This document shows positions 25,340-33,299 of a stretch of DNA of 64,000 bases, in pieces (position 1 is the first letter of the stretch; the number at the start of each line of letters is the position of its first letter). The position numbers and the translations under genes are program-made. This DNA is from DLAJ01 sp964655525 (GTDB lineage: Bacteria > Bacillota > Clostridia > Lachnospirales > Lachnospiraceae): the NCBI GenBank assembly GCA_964655525.1, contig CAZZNE010000002.1:241014-305013 (forward strand), in the 5' to 3' direction. The notes under the pieces are model-generated. The model saw only the letters and a list, made by a program, of their open reading frames with translations. It had not been told where the DNA came from and did no database searches.

Positions 25340-26949
25340 TGATGATCCCGTATCTTCTTTCGGATTGGAAGAATACAGGAAGGAGATACGCTCAATTCGT
25401 CAATACCCATTTCCACAAATTCATCTGTCAATTCTAAATCCGCACCAAGCTCGCCGCAGATTCCTACCCACGCCCCGCCTTTGTGCCCGTTTTCGACCAC
25501 CATCCGGATCATCCGCAAAATGGCGGGATGGTGTGCATCATAAAAATCGTCCAGCTTTGCATTCTGCCTGTCAATCGCAAGCGTGTACTGCGTCAGATCA
25601 TTCGTCCCGATGCTGAAGAAGTCCACTTCTTTTGCGAGTTCCTCACTGACCATCACAGCGGCCGGCGTCTCGATCATGACCCCCAGCTCCACTTCTCCGT
25701 ACGAAATACCGTTTCCCTTCAGCTCCTGCTTCACTTCCTCCACGATCTCCTTGATCCGCTTAACCTCGTTCACGGAAATGATCATCGGAAACATGATTCC
25801 AATGTTCCCATATGCGCTGGCACGATACAATGCACGAAGCTGTGTCTTGAAAATATCAATACGCGTTAAGCAGATACGAATCGCGCGGTAGCCCATCGCC
25901 GGATTGTCTTCCTTATCCAATCCGAAATAACCGATCTGTTTATCCGCACCGATGTCCAATGTCCGGATAATGACCTTTTTACCCGCCATCGTTTCCGCCA
26001 CGGAGCGGTAGACCTTAAACTGTTCATCCTCAGTCGGATAATTATCCTTCTCCAAATACAGGAACTCGCTCCTGAACAATCCGATACCCGCAGCGTCATT
26101 CTGCATGACTGCCTGCAGATCGGAAATTCCTCCGATGTTTGCATAAAGCCGGATCTGTTTACCGCTCTGCGTCACGGTTTCCTTGCCTTTTAACTCCTGT
26201 AGCAGTTTTTGTTTTTCTGCTTCTTCGGCTGCTTTTTTCTCATATTCCGCAAGCACGTCCGCATCCGGCTCTACGATCAATTCTCCCTTGAAGCCGTCCA
26301 CGACCGCCGTCATGCCGTCGATGTCATCCTCGTATGCAACCCCGATCAATGCCGGTACATTCATGGTTCTTGCCAGGATTGCCGTGTGGGAATTCGACGA
26401 TCCGTAACGCGTCACGAAGGATTTGACCTTACTCTTATCCATCTGAACCGTCTCGCTCGGAGAGAGATCATCCGCAACAATGATCGTGGCTCCTTCCGTA
26501 TCAAGGTCCTCTTTTTCTTCCGCAGACAACACCCGGATCAGTCTCTCGGAAATGTCTTTGACATCCGCTGCCCGCTCCTTCATATAAGCATCTTCCATCT
26601 GGGCGAACATGTCAGAAAAATTGTCCGCCGTAATCGCCACCGCATACTCCGCGTTCACCTGCTGCGTGCGGATGATGTTCTGAATGGATTCCTGATAATC
26701 CTGATCCTGCAGCATCATCTGATGCACTTCAAAGATCGCCGCACCGGACTCTCCTACTTCACGCAGCGCTTTGTCATACAATTTTTTAAGCTGTTCCTCG
26801 GTCTCCGTCACAGCCTTTTCTGCTCTCGCAATTTCCTGCTCTACATCCTCTATATGGTTTCTGAAAACATTTGTTTCTTTTTTCTTCAATAGTTGTATCT
26901 TTCCAATGGCAATTCCATGGAAAACTGCTTTTCCGTTAAATCTCTTCAT
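25336..26949 (-). CDS. ptsI: PTS enzyme I
   Basis: 537 aa, slightly shorter than the usual 570 or so. PEP-protein phosphotransferase: HPr-binding helical domain, phospho-His188 in SNSHTAILARTMNVPALIG, then the PEP-binding barrel (GIGLFRSEFLYL, MGYRAIRICL, MFPMIISVNEV, GVMIETPAAVMVS, FFSIGTNDLTQYTLAIDRQN, GICGELGAD). It sits last in a complete man-family PTS operon just after HPr, so the operon carries its own general phosphotransfer proteins. Confidence 0.95.
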   Translation of the reverse strand: MKRFNGKAVFHGIAIGKIQLLKKKETNVFRNHIEDVEQEIARAEKAVTETEEQLKKLYDKALREVGESGAAIFEVHQMMLQDQDYQESIQNIIRTQQVNAEYAVAITADNFSDMFAQMEDAYMKERAADVKDISERLIRVLSAEEKEDLDTEGATIIVADDLSPSETVQMDKSKVKSFVTRYGSSNSHTAILARTMNVPALIGVAYEDDIDGMTAVVDGFKGELIVEPDADVLAEYEKKAAEEAEKQKLLQELKGKETVTQSGKQIRLYANIGGISDLQAVMQNDAAGIGLFRSEFLYLEKDNYPTEDEQFKVYRSVAETMAGKKVIIRTLDIGADKQIGYFGLDKEDNPAMGYRAIRICLTRIDIFKTQLRALYRASAYGNIGIMFPMIISVNEVKRIKEIVEEVKQELKGNGISYGEVELGVMIETPAAVMVSEELAKEVDFFSIGTNDLTQYTLAIDRQNAKLDDFYDAHHPAILRMIRMVVENGHKGGAWVGICGELGADLELTDEFVEMGIDELSVSPSCILPIRKKIRDHQ

Positions 26950-26973
26950 GCCCTCACCCCATTTCCAAAAACA

Positions 26974-27231
26974 CTAAATATTCTCTGCGATAAATGCTTC
27001 CAATGCAGCCGCTTCTTCCTGCTCCTTCTCTCCCTCGACCATCACTTCCACTTCCTCACCGTGCTTGATCGAAAGTCCCATCAGATTAAAAATGCGCTTG
27101 GCATCGCCGGATTTTTCCCCTTTTTTCACCGTAACCTTGCTCGTGCATTTCGCTGCTTCCTTGACAAGCAACCCTGCCGGCCTTGCATGGAGTCCCATCT
27201 CATCCTTGACTGTAAATGTGAATTTTACCAT
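26974..27231 (-). CDS. HPr-family phosphocarrier with Arg at position 46
   Basis: 85 aa from the ATG at 27231 behind AGGAGA. His15 lies in GLHARPAGLL and the fold matches HPr without gaps. At the regulatory site the canonical KSIMGVMSL reads KRIFNLMGL: Ser46 is Arg and Met48 is Phe. The HPr kinase target and the CcpA contact are therefore missing, while PEP-dependent phosphorylation should work. This suggests a carrier dedicated to the adjacent IIABCD and insulated from carbon catabolite control, unlike the general HPr that presumably lies elsewhere. Confidence 0.92.
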   Translation of the reverse strand: MVKFTFTVKDEMGLHARPAGLLVKEAAKCTSKVTVKKGEKSGDAKRIFNLMGLSIKHGEEVEVMVEGEKEQEEAAALEAFIAENI

Positions 27232-27272
27232 ATCGCTGTCTCCTTTCAATCCCAATCCTATTTTCGTAATCT

Positions 27273-28073
27273 CTACGAATTCAGGAAATACTCTATCGCA
27301 TATGCGATTCCCGCTTCGTTGTTTGTTTTTGTGATATAATCTGCCTTCTGCTTTAATTCCTCTATGGCATTCCCCATAGCGACCGCGGTACCTGCCGCTT
27401 CTATCATAGGAATATCCAGCTCCTGATCTCCGAACGCCGCTGTTTCCTGAATCTGAATATCTTCCTTTTCACAGATCACGCGCAGCGCCTTTCCCTTATT
27501 CATCCCTTTGGGAAAGATTTCCAGATAATTCTCCGACGAGCATGCCATATCCGCATCCTGCCGGTTTCTTAATACTGCGTAAACATTCTGTACGATTGAC
27601 GGCTCTGCCCCGATCAACAATTTGTTCGGTCCCGTCTGCTCACGCCGCCACTTTTTTGCAAGCGCCTCCACCGACGTCTCCTCCGCCATATGATCGATCA
27701 AGCCTTCCTCCGTATACACGAAAGAATCCTTTGACGTAACATACCACTGTCTGCCGCGAAAAATCCAGAGCGGGATGCCGAAATCTTTGACGCGCTCATA
27801 AATTTCCGTCATCGTCTCTACGGATAAATATTCGGCATGGATGCAGCGCTCGTCCTTCAGAATATAGGTGCCGGCATTGCATGCACGAATACACGGGATT
27901 GCAAGCTTTCTTACGATCTTATTCGTCGCTGCCGGCATCCTTCCCGTGATCAGCGCTATTTTCACGCCCTGCCCGGAAGCTTTTCGGAGCGCCTCAATAT
28001 CCTGCCCGTCGATCTCTTTTTGGTCTGTAAGCAGTGTTCCGTCCAAATCAACGCAGAACAATTTGTATTTCAT
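27273..28073 (-). CDS. Cof-type HAD phosphatase
   Basis: 266 aa from the ATG at 28073 (SD AGGAAATC). HAD motif I CVDLDGTLLTD, motif II ALITGRM, and the Cof C-terminal signature FGDQELDIPMIEAAGTAVAMGNAIEELK. Subclass IIB enzymes dephosphorylate sugar phosphates, flavin nucleotides and similar metabolites. Its ATG overlaps the stop of the preceding small membrane protein gene (ATGA), and HPr follows 41 bp on. A role in handling the sugar phosphate made by this PTS is plausible but inferred. Confidence 0.88.
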   Translation of the reverse strand: MKYKLFCVDLDGTLLTDQKEIDGQDIEALRKASGQGVKIALITGRMPAATNKIVRKLAIPCIRACNAGTYILKDERCIHAEYLSVETMTEIYERVKDFGIPLWIFRGRQWYVTSKDSFVYTEEGLIDHMAEETSVEALAKKWRREQTGPNKLLIGAEPSIVQNVYAVLRNRQDADMACSSENYLEIFPKGMNKGKALRVICEKEDIQIQETAAFGDQELDIPMIEAAGTAVAMGNAIEELKQKADYITKTNNEAGIAYAIEYFLNS

Positions 28074-28360
28074 GATTTCCTGCTCCCGCCAAGCACAAAG
28101 AGCATCTTTTCTACATTCCGGCGTCCGTTTTTCAGACCGAGTCCAAAAACCGCCGCCGCAGCAAAGCCCGCTACCGTGAGAAGAATGCCAAGAATGCCGA
28201 GGAAAAGATGCGCGGGTGTTCCCGCAAACCCTCCGTAGGCGATTGCGACACCAACGGCAGAAAGGACAATGGCAAGATTTTTCCATCCATTAATCTTTTT
28301 AAGAGCCGCCATCTGCATTTTTGCTTCTGACATCAATTTTTCTTTTTCTACAGCATTCAT
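28070..28360 (-). CDS. Small two-helix membrane protein of the PTS operon
   Basis: 96 aa from the ATG at 28360 behind GGGAGG. A charged N-terminal helix (VEKEKLMSEAKMQMAALKK) is followed by two hydrophobic segments (about 31-50 and 55-80) and a basic tail. I recognise no family. Position between IID and the HAD phosphatase, with a 4-nt overlap to the latter, suggests an accessory or regulatory subunit of the transporter (inference). Confidence 0.75.
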   Translation of the reverse strand: MNAVEKEKLMSEAKMQMAALKKINGWKNLAIVLSAVGVAIAYGGFAGTPAHLFLGILGILLTVAGFAAAAVFGLGLKNGRRNVEKMLFVLGGSRKS

Positions 28361-28377
28361 GGCATAACCTCCCAACA

Positions 28378-29211
28378 TTAGTATACCAGTTGCGGATCAA
28401 AGAATCCAACCAGTACGCCGACAAGCGCAACAACAACTAAGAGCAGCATCACCTTGATCGGAGACATTTTTTTCTTTGCCATCAAAAACCAGCATATCAC
28501 AATCACCGCCGCTGTCAACAAGCCCGGGAATACTTCGTCCAGCTTATCCTGCAAAGTCAGGTATGCTTCCCCTTCGTCATTAAACAATTGCAAAGAGGTC
28601 TTGACGCTTACCCATGTCGCCGCGACCGCACCGATCACGATACCTCCCAATGTGGAAACAGATTCCCTGAGCGCCTCTCCCTGCGCCCCGATCAAAAAGT
28701 CCACCGCTTTTCCGCCGAGCTTATAACCTTTGAAATAAAGGAATCTCATGCCGAAATAAGCAAACAGGTTCCATACGATAATGTAAAAGATCGCGCCAAG
28801 CGGGGAGCCGCCCGTTGACATTCCCAATGCGATACCGAGTAAGATCGGAATCACGGTTCCTACAACCAATGAGTCGCCGATTCCGGCTACCGGTCCCATC
28901 AGACCGGCGCGCAGACTGTTGATGGTCTCATCATCCACGTCATCGGCTCCGTTTGCTCTCGCTTCCTCCAAACCTGCCGTCATACCGACGATGACCGTAC
29001 CCAGCTGCGGCTCGGTATTAAAGAACGCCGTGTATGTGTTCATTGCATTTGCTTTTTCATCTTCATCCTGATATAACTCCTCTACAAGCGGAAGCATGGC
29101 GCACAGATAACCGAATGTCTGCATATGCTCCTGAGAGAAACAGGTAAGATGGCCATAGTACCAATTATGAAAGGACTTTAATAAAGCTTTTTTTGATAAT
29201 TTCTTTTCCAT
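28378..29211 (-). CDS. PTS system mannose/fructose/sorbose family IID component
   Basis: 277 aa. N-terminal soluble part (LKSFHNWYYGHLTCFSQEHMQTFGYLCAM, then FFNTEPQLGTVIVGMTAGLEEARANG), the conserved GLMGPVAGIGDSLVVGTVIPILLGIA, and C-terminal helices. It works with IIC as the membrane channel. GAGGAGGAGA lies ahead of the ATG. It starts 2 bp beyond the IIC stop. The sugar cannot be read from sequence; the family includes mannose, GalNAc, sorbose and fructose systems. Confidence 0.93.
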   Translation of the reverse strand: MEKKLSKKALLKSFHNWYYGHLTCFSQEHMQTFGYLCAMLPLVEELYQDEDEKANAMNTYTAFFNTEPQLGTVIVGMTAGLEEARANGADDVDDETINSLRAGLMGPVAGIGDSLVVGTVIPILLGIALGMSTGGSPLGAIFYIIVWNLFAYFGMRFLYFKGYKLGGKAVDFLIGAQGEALRESVSTLGGIVIGAVAATWVSVKTSLQLFNDEGEAYLTLQDKLDEVFPGLLTAAVIVICWFLMAKKKMSPIKVMLLLVVVALVGVLVGFFDPQLVY

Positions 29212-29213
29212 GG

Positions 29214-30053
29214 TCAGATCTCCTCCTCTTCATCATCCATCCCGCCTGCAAGTTCCGGCTTTCTTGCGGAAAGCATTTTAATTCTATAGATAATGATCGC
29301 AAACATGCCTGCTACTACGGTTGCGGATACCAAATTGATCCCCAGCGATGCCGCCAGTACAAAACCGAACAGGAACGGTACAAAGTCCGCCGCGCTCTTT
29401 ACGATCTGCTTTAACAGGATCGCAATACCTACGCAGGGAAGCAGCCCTCCTACGGTAAATAAGGTCTTCATCGCAATGCCGTCCATCGGAAGCGCAGTCT
29501 TGATCGCATCTACGACATTTGCTCCTAGTTTACACATAACCAGGGTCGGAATGAAGGAGCATGCGAGATGGGATATCCAAGGCAGTCCCATATCTACCAG
29601 ATACAGCTTTTTATACTGCCGCTTTTCCACCGCTTTCCAGCCAATGTGCTGCCATGCCAGATTGATCGTCGCCGTTCCGTAAAATAATACAGTTCCTAAC
29701 GTACCTACCATCGTGCCGAATGAAGTCGCAAGCGACTGACCCTCAGAAGTATCCGCATCCAGACCGTAGCTCTTTAATGCGACCATTGCCAACGGAATGC
29801 CAATGTAGCTGACGGCACGCACATCCGCCGACACCGTTCCTCCCGGCGTAACCAATGCGATATAAACAATCTGCATCGCGCATCCGACTAAAATACCTGT
29901 TTTGAGATCTCCTAAAATAATTCCGCACACAAGACCGCCGATCAACGGTCTTCCAAGCGTATAGTTACCAATGGAAGTGCCTCCTAAGCCCGGCATACTC
30001 GCCAGGCAGGCAAACAATCCTAAGATGGCTGCCTGTATCCAACTGATTTGCAT
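29214..30053 (-). CDS. PTS system mannose/fructose/sorbose family IIC component
   Basis: 279 aa, multi-spanning. Seen: AAILGLFACLASMPGLGG, RPLIGGLVCGIILGDLKTGILVGCAMQIVYIAL, VRAVSYIGIPLAM and a charged C-terminal tail ending in acidic residues. It forms the sugar translocation path with IID. The ATG follows AGGAGGGAACAAT. Confidence 0.93.
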   Translation of the reverse strand: MQISWIQAAILGLFACLASMPGLGGTSIGNYTLGRPLIGGLVCGIILGDLKTGILVGCAMQIVYIALVTPGGTVSADVRAVSYIGIPLAMVALKSYGLDADTSEGQSLATSFGTMVGTLGTVLFYGTATINLAWQHIGWKAVEKRQYKKLYLVDMGLPWISHLACSFIPTLVMCKLGANVVDAIKTALPMDGIAMKTLFTVGGLLPCVGIAILLKQIVKSAADFVPFLFGFVLAASLGINLVSATVVAGMFAIIIYRIKMLSARKPELAGGMDDEEEEI

Positions 30054-30103
30054 ATTGTTCCCTCCTATACCTGTCCTATTACTTGTTAAGATGATTGCAC
30101 AGT

Positions 30104-30598
30104 CTAGTTAAAACCAAACTGACCTCTGAACTTCTTCCAGTTACCGATTGCTTCATCCTTGAGCAGCGCAAACTCCACATTGTAACCCGCGTTCATGATA
30201 TTCTCAAGCGCCTGCGCTTCCTCCTGAGTGATCGACTGATTATTCCCGAGCTTTGTGGTGCCCGGTCTGTCGTTGCAGGGACCGATGATCACATCCTTGA
30301 TTCCCGGCTGAAAGCCCTGCTCCACTAAAATCTTCTCCATATCCAGCGGATTTTTGGTGATCAAAAAATAATTGTCCTTGCTCGCCAATACCTTTTCGCT
30401 CTTTTCTTTGAACTCCTCCAGCGTCCATACGAACGTTTTCTTTCCGCTCGCACTCTTGTACGCTGCTTTCAGCACGGAATTTCCTGCCGCCGCATTATTG
30501 ACTGCGATCAATCCGTCGCAGGGATACTCCAAAGCCCACCTGGTACATGTCTGTCCATGGATCATACGATCGTCCACTCGAATAAATGATACTGCCAT
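30104..30598 (-). CDS. PTS system mannose/fructose/sorbose family IIB component
   Basis: 164 aa, cytoplasmic. The phosphorylation site is the His in the N-terminal FIRVDDRMIHGQTCTRWA; NNAAAGNSVLKAAYK and PGTTKLGNNQSITQEE are also typical of the family. It transfers phosphate from IIA to the incoming sugar. A strong AAAGGAGGGAAAG RBS precedes the ATG. It is separate from IIA here, rather than fused as in E. coli ManX. Confidence 0.94.
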   Translation of the reverse strand: MAVSFIRVDDRMIHGQTCTRWALEYPCDGLIAVNNAAAGNSVLKAAYKSASGKKTFVWTLEEFKEKSEKVLASKDNYFLITKNPLDMEKILVEQGFQPGIKDVIIGPCNDRPGTTKLGNNQSITQEEAQALENIMNAGYNVEFALLKDEAIGNWKKFRGQFGFN

Positions 30599-30613
30599 TT
30601 TCTTTCCCTCCTT

Positions 30614-31042
30614 TTAGATGTCATCCTCAGATTCTTCGCTTGTGATCTGAAACTCTTTTAATTCTTCCCTTGCCTCAGGAATCAGCATTCCCGGAAGTTC
30701 CTTTAAATCCATGCTGTCCTTCATCAGGGCAGCGCTTAATACGAGCGGAAGGCTCATGCCTCCCATCATCACGGTTCTTTCTAACAGATTCTTTTCCGCG
30801 ATGACATTTGCCGCCGTCGTCAACGGGGAACCACCTACCAAATCGCCGAACAGCAGGATTTCATCTTCCGGTCCGACCACTTCAAGGCATTTTCTTACAT
30901 TGTCCGCATACACATCAGAACCCATACCGTTCTCGAGACTTACTGACAGAATGTCTTCTCTTCCTTCTCCAGCAAGCATATCGAGCGCACTGTGCAATCC
31001 CGGTGCAAACATGCCATGACTGACCAATAACACATATTTCAT
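30614..31042 (-). CDS. PTS system mannose-family IIA component
   Basis: 142 aa from the ATG at 31042 behind AGGAGGG; upstream in-frame codons would run into the operator-like hairpin. Active-site His in LLVSHGMFAPGLHSAL, then LLFGDLVGGSPLTTAANVIAE and MMGGMSLPLVLSA. It accepts phosphate from HPr. It is the first gene of the operon IIA-IIB-IIC-IID-membrane protein-HAD-HPr-EI, and the upstream region has a large inverted repeat plus repeated GTCAC motifs. Confidence 0.93.
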   Translation of the reverse strand: MKYVLLVSHGMFAPGLHSALDMLAGEGREDILSVSLENGMGSDVYADNVRKCLEVVGPEDEILLFGDLVGGSPLTTAANVIAEKNLLERTVMMGGMSLPLVLSAALMKDSMDLKELPGMLIPEAREELKEFQITSEESEDDI

Positions 31043-31100
31043 TTCAATCCCTCCTTCTACTATTCTTCCATTTATTTTTGTTTGTAATACAAGTATATGA

Positions 31101-31139
31101 AAAAGGTGACACATGTACATCTCACATGTGTCACCTTTT
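31101..31139. terminator. 16-bp inverted repeat with U-tract: terminator and possible operator
   Basis: Arms 31101-31116 and 31124-31139 (AAAAGGTGACACATGT and its complement), 7-base loop. On the leftward strand it ends in a T-run, so it can terminate the upstream binding-protein gene that stops at 31186. It also lies 60-100 bp ahead of the PTS IIA start, overlapping the region where the PTS promoter must be, so a protein-binding role is possible too. Confidence 0.7.
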
Positions 31140-31177
31140 TATCATGACATTTGTCACATTTTTTATGATGTTTGTCA
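31128..31177. promoter_or_regulatory. GTCAC direct repeats at 22-bp period upstream of the PTS operon
   Basis: GTCAC occurs three times, beginning near 31130, 31152 and 31174, about two helical turns apart. The outer two lie in the longer match ATGAyrTTTGTCACA. The first is also the right arm of the 16-bp inverted repeat. Same-face spacing suggests an operator array for the LuxR-type regulator or another activator of the PTS operon. Confidence 0.45.
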
Positions 31178-31185
31178 CAGATTCG

Positions 31186-32529
31186 TCAACGATTGATCTG
31201 ATTTTTCAAAAATTGATTGATTTCGCGATTCCATATGATCAGCTCCATGCTGATATTGGAACTGCCCTCCATAATATCCCGGACCGCTTTATCCACCTCC
31301 GCCATCGCTTCTTCGCGGTTCCGAAATCCAAATGCCGCTGCTGCATGTTCTACGGCATCGCTTAAGACATCCAGATTAAATCCGTTATTATCCCCCGATC
31401 TTTCGATCAATAATTGCAGTGTTTCATCTGATTCTGTCACATCTTTCAGGACGGACACGCCCTCAGAGTAGGTAAAGATTTCCGATTGAATCCGCTCATC
31501 AGCAGAGAGCAGCTTCATCAATTCCCACGCATATTCCGTCTGCAAAGTATCCGCATTCATTGCAAGCAAAAGTGTATCCAGCTCCGATATGTTTGCGCCG
31601 TGATTTCCGGCCGGCATGGGAATACATTCCCACTCAAATCCGGAATATTTTTTGATACTGAGCGGATACGGTTTATACGCTCTGTATTCTGAAAAAAGCA
31701 TTGGTTGAAACGCCACATTCCCCAGATCAAAGTCCTTACTTCCCACACTATATCCGTCGTGCAGACCGTTCAGCTTCTCCATAAACAAAATTGCTTCTTT
31801 GACCTCCTCTCCGGTCAGATAGCACTCCGTTCCCCTTCTGTCAAAAAGCTGCACCCCGTTCGAATCAAACGCATCCGACCAAGTGTATCCCACAACACCA
31901 AAGCGGTCAAGGGTGCCGTTCCCGTCCGTATCCTTCGTAACCGCAGCACAGATCTCATAAAAATCCTCCCATGTCCAGTTCTCCCCTGGAAGCGGGATTC
32001 CTTCCTCTGTTAAGATTGTCTTATTGACAAACATCAGCTTCGGCGCACACTCATAGGGCAGCGCATATTGCCGTTCCCCGTAACGACCGCAATTGAGCGC
32101 AGAAGAATAAAACCGCTCCTTCTCAAAGCTGTCGTCGCTTTCCATCAGACCGCTCAAATCCTTTAATGCACCGATCTCCGCAAAATCGTTGAAGTTTTCT
32201 CCAAACACCAGAAACAGATCCGGCGCTTTGCCGAGAACCATCTGCTCCGCCAGCCATTCCGGATAATGCTCTTTGAGAATCCCACTGACATATTCCACCC
32301 GCACGCCCGGATGCTCTTCCTCAAACAATGCGATGGCATCTTCCAAAATCTGATAGGAATATCCGTTCTGCACTTCCCAATAGCTGTCGGAAAATACGCC
32401 GACCGTCAGCACGACTTCTTTTCTGAACGGAATTTTTTGATAAACGTCCGTTAAAATCACGATGGCGATCAGTAACAGGGCTGCACCAACCGCAACGGCC
32501 GAACGCTGTTTCCACTTATCTTTCTTCAC
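31186..32529 (-). CDS. Membrane-anchored extracellular sugar-binding protein (ABC family 1 type)
   Basis: About 447 aa. N-terminal membrane helix (AVAVGAALLLIAIVILTDVY) with no lipobox Cys, then a type-1 solute-binding fold: AIALFEEEHPGVRVEYVSG, WLAEQMVLGKAPDLFLVF, YALPYECAPKLMFVNKTILTEEGI, NWTWEDFYEICAAVTKDTDGNG. The start is uncertain: a GTG at 32529 is chosen, but the GAAAGG site lies 13 nt away. No ABC permease follows. It sits at the end of a binding protein/kinase/regulator operon, so it may be a sensor rather than a transport component (inference). Confidence 0.8.
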   Translation of the reverse strand: MKKDKWKQRSAVAVGAALLLIAIVILTDVYQKIPFRKEVVLTVGVFSDSYWEVQNGYSYQILEDAIALFEEEHPGVRVEYVSGILKEHYPEWLAEQMVLGKAPDLFLVFGENFNDFAEIGALKDLSGLMESDDSFEKERFYSSALNCGRYGERQYALPYECAPKLMFVNKTILTEEGIPLPGENWTWEDFYEICAAVTKDTDGNGTLDRFGVVGYTWSDAFDSNGVQLFDRRGTECYLTGEEVKEAILFMEKLNGLHDGYSVGSKDFDLGNVAFQPMLFSEYRAYKPYPLSIKKYSGFEWECIPMPAGNHGANISELDTLLLAMNADTLQTEYAWELMKLLSADERIQSEIFTYSEGVSVLKDVTESDETLQLLIERSGDNNGFNLDVLSDAVEHAAAAFGFRNREEAMAEVDKAVRDIMEGSSNISMELIIWNREINQFLKNQINR

Positions 32530-32613
32530 ACTAATAACCACGCCTTTCCATAACCTGCAAACTTTGGTCCGCAGGCACAAATTTGCCGATTGAAAAATCT
32601 TTGATTTTTCAAT

Positions 32614-33297
32614 CTATGCCCTTTCTTCGTCTCCGAACATCCTGTTGACCGCTCCTGTCTGCACCGCCCATATCGCAAGCTGTGTCCGATCCCTCAGATC
32701 AAGCTTGCTTAAGATCACACTCAGACCGTTTCTGACCGTTCCCTCGGAAAGATTCATCTTCGCCGCAATCTCTTTATTCGATAATCCGCTTCCCACCAGC
32801 GCAATGATCCGCCATTCCGTCTCTTTCAAATCCATCACGCTCTCCTCATCAATCCGGATCGTAATGTTAGACTGCGCCATCTTGGAAAACAGCTTCACCA
32901 CCTTGGAAGCAATATCGCCGTTGATCATTGCGGTTCCCTCATAAACCTTTCGCACCGCCTCCGCCAGTTCCTTCATGGAAACGCCCTTTAAAAGATACCC
33001 GCTTGCGCCGTTTTTGAGCGCATTAAATACATACTCATCATCGTCAAAGGTTGTCAGAATGATGATCTTAATGTCCGGATAATTCTCTTTTATGATCTGC
33101 GTGCAAACGACGCCATCCATCTCCGGCATCCGAATATCCATCAGAATCACATCCGGTCTGTTCTGTCTGACTGACCGAATGACTTCGACCCCATTACACA
33201 CCGTATCCGTCACTTCAAAGTCATTTTCGCTTCTTAAAATGATCGGCAGGCTCTGCCTGATCAGCTCCTGATCGTCCGCAATCAATATTTTAATCAT
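32614..33297 (-). CDS. LuxR/NarL-family response regulator
   Basis: 227 aa. Receiver (Asp in VILMDIRMPEMDG, Thr in IILTTFDDD, Lys in GYLLKGVS) and a C-terminal LuxR helix-turn-helix (LVGSGLSNKEIAAKMNLSEGTVRNGLSVILSKLDLRDRTQLAIWA). Partner of the HisKA_3 kinase encoded 2 bp upstream. Likely target promoters are those of this cassette and of the PTS operon just downstream (inference). Confidence 0.93.
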   Translation of the reverse strand: MIKILIADDQELIRQSLPIILRSENDFEVTDTVCNGVEVIRSVRQNRPDVILMDIRMPEMDGVVCTQIIKENYPDIKIIILTTFDDDEYVFNALKNGASGYLLKGVSMKELAEAVRKVYEGTAMINGDIASKVVKLFSKMAQSNITIRIDEESVMDLKETEWRIIALVGSGLSNKEIAAKMNLSEGTVRNGLSVILSKLDLRDRTQLAIWAVQTGAVNRMFGDEERA

Positions 33298-33299
33298 CG

